Below, piece after piece: positions 51,691 through 59,039 of a stretch of 64,000 bases of DNA. The position numbers were made by a program, and so were the translations under genes. Under the pieces are notes generated by a model. The model was not told the origin of the DNA and did no database searches. It was given only the letters and a program-made list of their open reading frames with translations. This DNA comes from Allolucifera butyrica (GTDB lineage Bacteria; Bacillota; Negativicutes; Sporomusales; UPPP01): contig NZ_UPPP01000054.1 in assembly GCF_900476375.1 (NCBI RefSeq), positions 62,001-126,000 on the forward strand, written 5' to 3'. Position 1 is the stretch's first letter, and every line of letters starts with the position of its first letter.

Positions 51691-53046
51691 ATGCGAGATG
51701 AGATTATTGCGGCGGTAAAAGCGGCCGGAGTGGTGGGAGCGGGCGGGGCCGGCTTTCCCACTCACGTCAAAATAAATGCCGGTGTCGATACGGTCATTGC
51801 CAACGGAGCCGAATGTGAACCGTTGCTGCGCGCTCACCAGCATATTATGGCCGCCGAAAGCGCCAAGCTGATTATGGGGCTAAAAACAGTCATGCTGGCT
51901 ACCGGCGCCGGGCGGGGATTTATCGGACTGAAACGGAAATATGAAGCGGCCGTTAACAATCTTCAGGCAACCTTGCAGCGGATGAACGAACAACAGGTGG
52001 AAATTCTTTTCCTGCCGGACTTTTATCCGGCCGGTGATGAGCAAGTCCTGGTGCACGAAGTAACAGGACGCATTGTGCCGGAAGGGGGAATTCCCCTTAA
52101 CGTAGGGGTTGTGGTAGCTAACGTAGAAACGCTGATTAATGTGACCCAGGCGTTGGAAGGACAGCCGGTTACCGATAAATATGTTACCGTAACCGGCGCT
52201 GTTGCCAGGCCGGTCACGCTAAAGGCGCCTGTCGGCACCGGAGTCGGGGAACTGATCAGTCTTGCCGGAGGAGCGGCAGTAAAAGATTATACCGTCATTG
52301 ACGGTGGTCCGATGATGGGCAAGGTAATCCCGGCTGAAGCTGTGATAACGAAAACTACGGGCGGACTGATTATTTTGCCGTCGGATCATCCCTTGATTTT
52401 GCAAAAGACGACGCCGTGGGCAACGGTTGCCAACCGGGCCAAGGCTGTTTGCTGCAATTGCCGGGCCTGTACGGACGTCTGTCCGCGCTATCTCTTAGGC
52501 CACAGTCTGGAGCCGCACCGGATTATGCAGGCTGTCGGCCGGGGTGTGTCCGGTGACACGGCCGTATATACGCGGGCTTTTCTCTGTTCGGAATGCGGCG
52601 CCTGTGATACATTCGGCTGCACCATGGGGTTGTCGCCGCGCCGGGTTAATGCTCAGTTTAAGCAGCAACTGGCTAAAGGGGGCATTAAAAACCCCCATCA
52701 TATTGAGCCGGGACGAACGCGGGCGGAACGCGACTACCGGCGGATTCCCATCAAACGGCTGATCGCCCGCTTAGGATTAACCGGGTATGACCGGCCTGCG
52801 CCGCTCGAATTGCGGGATATAACACCGGGTGAAGTCCGGCTGCTTCTTTCCCAGCACATCGGGGCGCCGTCTAAGCCGCTGGTTAAGCCGGGCGACCGGG
52901 TTAACCGGGGTGATTTAATTGCTGCTGCCTGTGAAGGAGCGGCGGTCAGTGCCAACCTTCACGCCAGTATATCCGGTGAGATTTTCGCAGTGGAGAATTA
53001 TATCGGCATCCGGTCAGCGGAAGCAGCAGGGGGGAACGTAACATGA
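51691..53046 (+). CDS. pduS: cobalamin reductase PduS (RnfC-like)
   Basis: 451 residues, the same length as Salmonella PduS. An RnfC-like flavoprotein: GGAGFPTHVK and NGAECEPLLRAH near the start bind FMN and NADH, then two 4Fe-4S clusters (CNCRACTDVCP near 260-272 and CSECGACDTFGC near 300), then a SLBB/biotinyl-like end. It reduces cob(III)alamin toward cob(I)alamin for PduO. The ATG at 51691 follows GAAGGTGG; a TTG at 51658 is less likely. It overlaps pduT by four bases. Confidence 0.94.
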   Translation: MRDEIIAAVKAAGVVGAGGAGFPTHVKINAGVDTVIANGAECEPLLRAHQHIMAAESAKLIMGLKTVMLATGAGRGFIGLKRKYEAAVNNLQATLQRMNEQQVEILFLPDFYPAGDEQVLVHEVTGRIVPEGGIPLNVGVVVANVETLINVTQALEGQPVTDKYVTVTGAVARPVTLKAPVGTGVGELISLAGGAAVKDYTVIDGGPMMGKVIPAEAVITKTTGGLIILPSDHPLILQKTTPWATVANRAKAVCCNCRACTDVCPRYLLGHSLEPHRIMQAVGRGVSGDTAVYTRAFLCSECGACDTFGCTMGLSPRRVNAQFKQQLAKGGIKNPHHIEPGRTRAERDYRRIPIKRLIARLGLTGYDRPAPLELRDITPGEVRLLLSQHIGAPSKPLVKPGDRVNRGDLIAAACEGAAVSANLHASISGEIFAVENYIGIRSAEAAGGNVT

Positions 53047-53591
53047 AACATGCCATTGGCTTATTGGAACTTAAAAATATTACCCAAGGCATTCTCGTCG
53101 CCGATGCCGTCTTGAAAGCAGCTCCTATTGAACTGATTATGGCGCAGCCCCTGTGTCCGGGAAAGTATGTTGTTATGTTTTCCGGGGATGTCGGGGCGGT
53201 ACAAAGCGCAGTCCGCAGCGGCCGGTCAATCGGGGAGGACAGTGTGGTGGACGAATTCGTCCTGCCGAACATTCATCCCCAGGTGTTTCCGGCATTGAAC
53301 GGGTGTGCGGAGATTAAGGAACTGAAATCCCTGGGGATAATTGAAACCTATTCTGTTGCTTCGGCCATTATTGCTGCCGATGCTGCGGCCAAAGCAGCGC
53401 CGGTGGAAATCATTGAGGTGAGGCTGGCCCGCGGCATGGGCGGCAAAGCCATCGTAACATTAACCGGGGATGTTGGCGCCGTTACGGCTGCCGTAAAAAC
53501 GGGCAGCGGCGCTGTCGCCGACAGCGGCTTTCTGGTCAGCCAACTGGTAATCGCCGCGCCCCATAAGGATTTACGCCAGGCATTGTTATGA
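53043..53591 (+). CDS. pduT: BMC-T shell protein PduT
   Basis: 182 residues, two fused BMC domains (about 1-85 and 95-182). PduT trimers carry a 4Fe-4S cluster at the central pore and are thought to pass electrons to PduS. Cys88 in LNGCAEI, between the domains, is the likely ligand; Cys38 is another candidate. Last gene of the operon; four-base overlap with pduS. Confidence 0.93.
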   Translation: MKHAIGLLELKNITQGILVADAVLKAAPIELIMAQPLCPGKYVVMFSGDVGAVQSAVRSGRSIGEDSVVDEFVLPNIHPQVFPALNGCAEIKELKSLGIIETYSVASAIIAADAAAKAAPVEIIEVRLARGMGGKAIVTLTGDVGAVTAAVKTGSGAVADSGFLVSQLVIAAPHKDLRQALL

Positions 53592-53619
53592 TTGCTCACA
53601 TTTTATGGCGACAATAAAC

Positions 53620-53648
53620 AAAACCTCCGGCTTGCCGGAGGTTTTGTT
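53620..53648 (+). terminator. terminator of the pdu operon
   Basis: Perfect 12-bp stem AAAACCTCCGGC / GCCGGAGGTTTT with loop TT, then GTTATTT. Confidence 0.92.
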
Positions 53649-53688
53649 ATTTAAGGAGGGAGGGAGTGGTAGAAAAATGCGGGGGAGG

Positions 53689-53720
53689 AAGGCAGATTTG
53701 TTCTGATCTGCCTTTCATTA
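53689..53720 (+). terminator. second hairpin after the pdu operon
   Basis: AAGGCAGAT-TTGTTCTG-ATCTGCCTT, followed by TCATTA. Weak T-run. Confidence 0.45.
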
Positions 53721-53784
53721 CATAATATGCAAACTGATGTTATGAAGTGCGTAAGAGTTGTAGAATTTATAAGTTTTTTCGTCC

Positions 53785-53812
53785 CCGAAAAACTGCGTTA
53801 GCGGTTTTTCTT
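53785..53812 (+). terminator. third hairpin, variant of the AAAGACCGC family
   Basis: GAAAAACTGC-GTTA-GCGGTTTTTC preceded by GTCCCC. Same pattern as the dispersed hairpins but without the full GC-rich block. Confidence 0.5.
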
Positions 53813-53925
53813 GCCACAATTTCCCTTGTTGGTTAATGGTATTTCGGGGAAGGAAAATTTTGACCGGTTCCCGAATAAATTATAAAAATATACTGTAATT
53901 GCAGTCTAAACCAGGGAGTAATGCC

Positions 53926-55389
53926 GTGAGACGAACAACTGCTGTTATCTTTAATTTACTGCTGCTGCTTTTTTTTCTGCCGGTCACATTTGCCGCTCCG
54001 GCCGGACCCGGATTAAAAACAAGTAAGCTGATAGTACGGTACGCGGACGGAGGTTCCGTGACGACCGGAGTGAAGGCTTTGACGGACCGGGGTGAACTGC
54101 TTGTTCCCGTAAATGCCATGCAGGCTTTTTTCCATAACAGCATACTTATCGACGAAAAGAATGGTTGGGCTTATTTTGTTTTTTCCATGCCTTCTTTCCG
54201 GCTGGAAACCACGGAGCTTGACCATTTGCTGCAAGAGGGGGTTGATCTCAATTTCCCACTCCGGCGGTTGCGGGACGGTTTTTATTTAAATGTTTACGGT
54301 CTGGACAAACTGTTAGGTTTTACGTTCCAGGAGGATCATGGCAATCTATACGCGATGGAAGACCCCCAATTACCGTGGCGTGACCGTGCGGACCGGCGGC
54401 TTAGCCTGCCGCGGAGCAATGAAACCATTGCCGGCAAGATTAATCTTGTTTGGGATGTTGGTTCGTCCGCCACTTTGTTAGCGGGCAATAAGCCGATTGA
54501 AGGTCTCGATGTTATTTCGCCGACCTGGTTTGCTGTAGTAAATGCCAATGGTTTAGTGCGTAACCGCGGTGATATGCAATATGTCCAAACAGCTCATGAC
54601 GCGGGGTATAAAGTATGGGCTCTTGTCAGCAATGGCTTTGACAGGGAGTTGACGCACCGTCTGCTGGCGGATGACCGGGCCCAGGAAAATGTCATTCGTC
54701 AGATGGCTGTTTATACGGCATTATACAGTTTGGACGGCGTGAACATTGATTTTGAAAATATGCTCGATACTGACCGGGACCGGCTTACGGCCTTTGTTCG
54801 TAAATTTACGCGGGTGCTGAAGAAACAAGGTGTCACGGTTTCTATGGATGTCACCGTTCCTTCGCCGGCGCCGAACTGGTCGGCCTGCTACGACCGCCGG
54901 GAACTGGCCCGGATTGTCGATTACATCATGGTCATGACCTACGACGAAACGGGGAGGGGGAGTCCGGTCAGCGGGTCCGTAGCCTCACTCGGTTGGGTTA
55001 ACCGGGGGTTGGCGGCATCTCTGGCTTTTATTCCCCCGGAGAAACTTCTTTTGGGTCTGCCGTTCTATACCCGGGAGTGGGAAGAAACCATAGAAGGTGG
55101 CCACGTGAAAAAGGTTACGTCCAAGGCTCTGTCCATGGATCAGGCGGAAGAAGAAGTGATGAAACATAAGGCGCCCGTTCACTGGCTGAAGGGTGAGGGA
55201 CAATTTTACAGCGAGTTTTGGCAGGATAACAAACGGTATCGTATTTGGCTGGAGGAGGAAAGATCCATTGCATTAAAGACCGGTTTGGTCAACCGGTATG
55301 ATTTGGCGGGAGTGGCAGCATGGCGGAAAGGTTTCGAAAAACAGGGAATTTGGGATGTATTGGCTAAAACGCTCCAAGCGAAGAAATAA
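53926..55389 (+). CDS. secreted GH18-family protein (spore lysin/YaaH-like)
   Basis: 487 residues: signal peptide (about 1-24, ending TFAAPAG), a beta-rich N-terminal domain resembling a copper-amine-oxidase-N-like or SH3-like region (about 25-165), then a GH18 TIM barrel (about 170-487). The catalytic line reads DGVNIDFE at 270-277, with Asn at one Asp position, as in many spore-cortex YaaH/SleL-type members. VDYIMVMTYDETG and LPFYTREW also fit. It probably cleaves peptidoglycan glycan bonds. GTG start after AGGGAG; a frame extending to 53899 has no site. Confidence 0.88.
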   Translation: MRRTTAVIFNLLLLLFFLPVTFAAPAGPGLKTSKLIVRYADGGSVTTGVKALTDRGELLVPVNAMQAFFHNSILIDEKNGWAYFVFSMPSFRLETTELDHLLQEGVDLNFPLRRLRDGFYLNVYGLDKLLGFTFQEDHGNLYAMEDPQLPWRDRADRRLSLPRSNETIAGKINLVWDVGSSATLLAGNKPIEGLDVISPTWFAVVNANGLVRNRGDMQYVQTAHDAGYKVWALVSNGFDRELTHRLLADDRAQENVIRQMAVYTALYSLDGVNIDFENMLDTDRDRLTAFVRKFTRVLKKQGVTVSMDVTVPSPAPNWSACYDRRELARIVDYIMVMTYDETGRGSPVSGSVASLGWVNRGLAASLAFIPPEKLLLGLPFYTREWEETIEGGHVKKVTSKALSMDQAEEEVMKHKAPVHWLKGEGQFYSEFWQDNKRYRIWLEEERSIALKTGLVNRYDLAGVAAWRKGFEKQGIWDVLAKTLQAKK

Positions 55390-55411
55390 ACTTGTTCCAG
55401 GAGGATGAAAC

Positions 55412-55693
55412 GTGCTGACATTTACGCCGGAAGCAGTTGATTTTGCGCGGAATAAGAATCAGGCTGTCTATCTTGATATTCCCCCTGTGATTGAGGGCTG
55501 CTGCATCACAATCCGGGAAAGTCCGGCCGTACGTTTCGGTGAGCCGCGAAATCCGGAGCGGTTTACCCGCCGGGTCATTCAAGGTTTGACCGTATATGTG
55601 CCGGATGAGCTGCCGGACATTCCGCTGACGATTATACTGAGCAGTTTTTTGGGCTGGAAACGGCTGGCTGTTGAGGGCTGGCGCCTGGCTTAG
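55412..55693 (+). CDS. small CC-motif protein, HesB/IscA-like fold
   Basis: 93 residues. Resembles the CC/Se motif (seleno)protein group: a start like TFTPEAVDFARNKNQAVYLD, then GCC at 30-31, PAVRFGEPRNPERF and a strand TVYVPDEL. In some relatives one Cys is selenocysteine; here both are Cys codons and no in-frame TGA occurs. Function unknown; a redox or metal role is possible. GTG start after AGGAGG, 22 bases behind the GH18 gene, so probably co-transcribed. Confidence 0.65.
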   Translation: MLTFTPEAVDFARNKNQAVYLDIPPVIEGCCITIRESPAVRFGEPRNPERFTRRVIQGLTVYVPDELPDIPLTIILSSFLGWKRLAVEGWRLA

Positions 55694-55767
55694 CGGGACC
55701 ATAGTGGTGATCGGCCTGGCTGGTCCTTGAGAAGAGTAAAAGGATACTTTGACGGTGGTGGTTTTAG

Positions 55768-56466
55768 ATGACTGATATTTTATATACAGTAGAAAGGGAA
55801 TGTCCGGTCTGTTCCCGGAAATTTACGGTTACCAAGGTGCGCAACCGGTTATCCCTGTTGAGACAGGACAGTGATTTTTGCACCTATTATAAAGAAATTA
55901 ATCCGCACTATTATGAAATATGGGTTTGTTCCCATTGCGGCTATGCCGCGCCGGATAGCCACTTTCAGGAACTTTCACCGGCCGCTGGCGATATGATCGG
56001 CCGTTTTTTGACAAATAAGCAGGTGAATGTCAATTTCAGCGGCAGCCGTACGCGGGAACAAGCGATTGCCACGTATAAGCTGGCCATTTTTTTTGCTGAA
56101 ATGATGCATGTGCAGCATAGCCGTTTAGGCAGCCTTTATCTGAAACTGGCCTGGCTGTACCGGGAAGCCGAACAGACGGAGGAAGAATTAAAAGCACTGG
56201 ATAAGGCCCGGGAAAACTATGAACAAGCTTTACTGAAAGAGGCGTTTCCCATTGGCAAGATGTCGGAACTGACCGTAGAATATTTAATTGGTGAATTGTT
56301 CCGGCGTACGGGTATGGTGGACCATGCGCTTGCCTATTTGGGAAAAGTGGTTCATAATCCAAAAGTTAAATTGGAAAGAAAATTACAGGAAATGTCCCGG
56401 ACGGCCTGGCAAGAAGCCAGAGACGCCAAACGGCAGCTGTTGGGGGCACAGCCGGCCGCAAAATAA
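55768..56466 (+). CDS. DUF2225 protein
   Basis: 232 residues. Two CxxC pairs (CPVC at 12-15 and CSHCGYAAPDSHF at 54-57) form a zinc-ribbon-like start, followed by TPR-like helices (about 95-220). This is the DUF2225 family of Firmicutes, function unknown. Some members sit in sporulation or cell-surface clusters. Confidence 0.85.
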   Translation: MTDILYTVERECPVCSRKFTVTKVRNRLSLLRQDSDFCTYYKEINPHYYEIWVCSHCGYAAPDSHFQELSPAAGDMIGRFLTNKQVNVNFSGSRTREQAIATYKLAIFFAEMMHVQHSRLGSLYLKLAWLYREAEQTEEELKALDKARENYEQALLKEAFPIGKMSELTVEYLIGELFRRTGMVDHALAYLGKVVHNPKVKLERKLQEMSRTAWQEARDAKRQLLGAQPAAK

Positions 56467-56476
56467 AAAAGGCACT

Positions 56477-56518
56477 TCTGCGCCTTACGCCCGAAAGACC
56501 GCATTAGCGGTCTTTCTT
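56477..56518. repeat. GC-rich repeat block with AAAGACCGC hairpin
   Basis: TTCTGCGCCTTACGCC, then GAAAGACCGC-ATTA-GCGGTCTTTC (56493-56516). It lies between convergent genes, touching the stop of the bactofilin-like gene, and can terminate both. Confidence 0.65.
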
Positions 56519-57257
56519 AGATTTGCCGTACCGACACTACACTTGCATCGTCAGTTTGATAAAAGTGGTTTTTATATTCGACCTGCCGGATTTTGCAGCC
56601 GGGACCAATGTGAACGTTGTTTCCCCGTACAACATTCGCTTCCGTTTGTTCCAGATAAATGTCGTTACCCTCGACTGTTTCCGCCATCAGTTTACCTTCG
56701 CCAAACCCGGCGGGAAGAAAAATGGATTGGATTAGTTGCAATATCTTGAAGGAAGCTCCTTTTTTGATAGTAATTGATTCACCGCCGATTTCCCGGGCCT
56801 GGCAGGAACCATAAAGAGAAACCTCCAGGGTACCGGCATTTAACAAGCCATCAATGGTGAAAGCACCTTTGAGTTCCAGGGTGCCGGCAGTACAGTCCCC
56901 GCTTACCCTGAGCAGGCCTTCCAAAACCATGGTTTCAGCGGCAACGGCGGCCTGAGCCGTAATCGAGCCATGGATATGCATTTGGGAAGCGGCCACATGT
57001 CCTTGAACAGTTAGACTGCCGTTTACCTTAATTTCGGCGGCAGACAGGTTTTCTTTTATAGTTCCTTCGCCATTGACTTTCAGCGTTTCCGTCTTTAGGC
57101 AGCCGGCCATTTGGGAAACCCCGTTCACTTTACAATGAATACAATCCAGATTTCCCTGGATGTTGCCGTATCCATTGATTGTAACGTTATTGTAGATGCC
57201 GCCGGCCGCCGTACCCTGACCAGCAATTTTCAGTTCATAACGAATTGGGTTATCCAA
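56517..57257 (-). CDS. bactofilin-like polymer-forming protein
   Basis: 246 residues of repeated short beta strands (INGYGNIQGNLDC, VNGEGTIKENLSAAEIKVNGSLTVQGHV), i.e. a right-handed beta-solenoid of the bactofilin/polymer-forming type. The middle is regular and the last 70 residues differ. Bactofilins build cytosolic or membrane-linked filaments that organise the envelope. TTG start at 57255-57257 after CAAGGAGGG; an ATG at 57287 is in frame but lacks a site. Monocistronic. Confidence 0.8.
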   Translation of the reverse strand: MDNPIRYELKIAGQGTAAGGIYNNVTINGYGNIQGNLDCIHCKVNGVSQMAGCLKTETLKVNGEGTIKENLSAAEIKVNGSLTVQGHVAASQMHIHGSITAQAAVAAETMVLEGLLRVSGDCTAGTLELKGAFTIDGLLNAGTLEVSLYGSCQAREIGGESITIKKGASFKILQLIQSIFLPAGFGEGKLMAETVEGNDIYLEQTEANVVRGNNVHIGPGCKIRQVEYKNHFYQTDDASVVSVRQI

Positions 57258-57355
57258 GGAAATCCCTCCTTGAAATTTATGTCTCATTGCCTATTCGGTA
57301 TAATTTTTTTGAGCCGGGCGGACTGGGATTGGCAGAAATAGCCTTACGGCCTTTT

Positions 57356-57409
57356 TTGTGCCCCGGGCCCTGCGCTAAGAGCCAAAAACCGCAGCAGCGG
57401 TTTTTCTTA
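57356..57409 (+). repeat. GC-rich repeat block with hairpin
   Basis: TTGTGCCCCGGGCCCTGCGC, TAAGAGCC, then AAAAACCGC-AGCA-GCGGTTTTT. It lies between divergent genes, upstream of the TerC gene, where a terminator is not needed; this supports a mobile or other role. Confidence 0.6.
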
Positions 57410-57525
57410 TTTGCCGTTTTACGGATTCCGTGATAATATTCTATATAATATAGTATTTATTACCATGTGATTATGATAAAATTAATTTTATGCTTTCCCG
57501 TTCTGTTCGTAATAAGGAGGCTACG

Positions 57526-58212
57526 ATGCATTTTTTGATTGCCTTAAGCGGCATTATTATGGTTAATGTGATATTGAGCGGCGATAATGCGATTGTTATC
57601 GCTATGGCCAGCCGTACCCTGCCGCCTCACGAGCGGCGGACAGCAGTGGTTTGGGGCAGCGCCGGCGCAATTTTGCTGCGTATTATATTAACGTTTACCG
57701 CTGTTTTGCTGCTTACGGTTCCCTATCTCCAATTTGCCGGCGGGGTGACATTAGTCTGGATTGCTGCCAAATTACTATTACAAGGCCATAAAAATGAGAA
57801 CTTACCAGGTGCATCTTCCTTTGCCGGCGCCTTGAAAATGATTATTGCCGCCGATCTTATAATGAGTCTGGATAACACACTGGCTATTGCCGCTATGGCC
57901 CATGGAAGCCTGCTGCTGCTGACCGTAGGACTCCTATTGAGTATCCCTCTTATTATCCTGGGAAGTCAGGTCATTGCCAGGATTATGAAACGGTTTCCGG
58001 TTATTGTCTATTTCGGAGCCGGACTGATTGCCTGGACGGCGGGTGAGCTGATGATGCGGGATGAACAGGCCGGTGTGTTTTTGCGTTCCGAACTCCCCTG
58101 GTGGCTGTTGCCGTTATTGCTTGCGGCCGGTGTGACCGCCGGCGGACTGTGGCACGCATACAGCGGGAAGGCGCGACGGCAGACAGAGAGAGTTCGTTCG
58201 CTGTCCAAGTAA
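57526..58212 (+). CDS. TerC-family membrane protein (YjbE/YkoY type)
   Basis: 228 residues with seven hydrophobic helices. VILSGDNAIVIAMASR and DLIMSLDNTLAIAAMA carry the paired Asp-Asn motifs of TerC proteins, implicated in manganese or other metal efflux and metalation of exported proteins. The ATG at 57526 follows AAGGAGG; an in-frame ATG at 57490 lacks a site. No yybP-ykoY manganese riboswitch was recognised upstream. Terminator directly downstream. Confidence 0.88.
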   Translation: MHFLIALSGIIMVNVILSGDNAIVIAMASRTLPPHERRTAVVWGSAGAILLRIILTFTAVLLLTVPYLQFAGGVTLVWIAAKLLLQGHKNENLPGASSFAGALKMIIAADLIMSLDNTLAIAAMAHGSLLLLTVGLLLSIPLIILGSQVIARIMKRFPVIVYFGAGLIAWTAGELMMRDEQAGVFLRSELPWWLLPLLLAAGVTAGGLWHAYSGKARRQTERVRSLSK

Positions 58213-58244
58213 GTGAAAGAGAAAATTATTTGCGAAAATAGAAT

Positions 58245-58277
58245 CCGGCATAGTCCCGCAGACATGCCGGTTTTTTT
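58245..58277 (+). terminator. terminator of the TerC gene
   Basis: 7-bp stem CCGGCAT / ATGCCGG, 12-base loop, then TTTTTTT. Confidence 0.85.
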
Positions 58278-58494
58278 ACAGTAACAGAAAGTATAACTTT
58301 TCGGGATATTCTTATACAAGCCGTTTTTCGTGAAATGCCGAAAAGTAAAATACTTTCTTCCTGCTTAAAGACTGTTTAGGTCTTTCTTGTATTATAATCA
58401 TACACCAAAGACTGTCAGCAGTTTTTCTTATTCTGTGGCGCAGCAGGCAGGAAAAAAAGTCTTATTATATAATATACACAAGCAGGTGAGTGCT

Positions 58495-59019
58495 ATGAAG
58501 AAAATCCAATTTTGGAAAGTGGTTTTACTGGGGGTTTTTCTCTGTGGCAGTATGGTGGGGGATGTTTCGGCCAAAACATATCGCCAGTATGACCACGGGT
58601 TGATGTTTGATTTGCCGGATAACTGGGAATGTACGCAGGAATCGGCCGGACAGATGTTGGCTGTTTTTGTGGATCCGGCTATGCGGTATGAAATCAACAC
58701 GCTGACCCTGGTTCATCAGCAGTTGCCTGAGCGGTATAGTTTCCGGGAATATGTAGATCATACCGTGGATAGTGAAAGCAAAATGCTGTGGATGTATCAA
58801 TTGCAGGAGAAGCAATTTGTGGATGGGGCCAATACGCCGTATTACCGCCTAACTTTTACCTGGCGATTGTCATGGGAACAGAAACTGTTTGCTATGCAAA
58901 TGCTGTTCTTCCGGCACTCCGAAGTATATATTCTGACGGCAACTGCTCCGGCGGACCAAACAGACTCGTACCGGAATGTTTTTCAACAGATATTTAGGAG
59001 CCTGACTTTAGTAGACTAA
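58495..59019 (+). CDS. exported PsbP/DcrB-like protein
   Basis: 174 residues with a signal peptide (about 1-24, SMVGDVSA). The mature part, with YDHGLMFDLPDNWECTQE and later YYRLTFTWRL, resembles the PsbP/DcrB-like fold, seen in envelope proteins of unknown role. The ATG at 58495 has CAGGTG upstream. It precedes the SpoVD-like gene by 20 bases and is probably in its operon. Confidence 0.65.
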   Translation: MKKIQFWKVVLLGVFLCGSMVGDVSAKTYRQYDHGLMFDLPDNWECTQESAGQMLAVFVDPAMRYEINTLTLVHQQLPERYSFREYVDHTVDSESKMLWMYQLQEKQFVDGANTPYYRLTFTWRLSWEQKLFAMQMLFFRHSEVYILTATAPADQTDSYRNVFQQIFRSLTLVD

Positions 59020-59039
59020 CAAATCTGGAGGTTCGGATC

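Larger units (their letters stand above)
53592..53925. other. intergenic region after the pdu operon
   Basis: 334 bases with three hairpins in a row (53620, 53689, 53785), described separately, and no gene. The last 100 bases are AT rich and probably hold the promoter of the GH18 gene. Confidence 0.5.

Noticed and set aside
54733..54756. Asn instead of Asp in the GH18 catalytic motif DGVNIDFE
   Set aside because: This form is common in YaaH/SleL-type spore enzymes, so it is not evidence of an inactive or novel protein.
57410..57525. Manganese (yybP-ykoY) riboswitch ahead of the TerC gene
   Set aside because: The leader is short and AT rich; I could not find the conserved aptamer helices.
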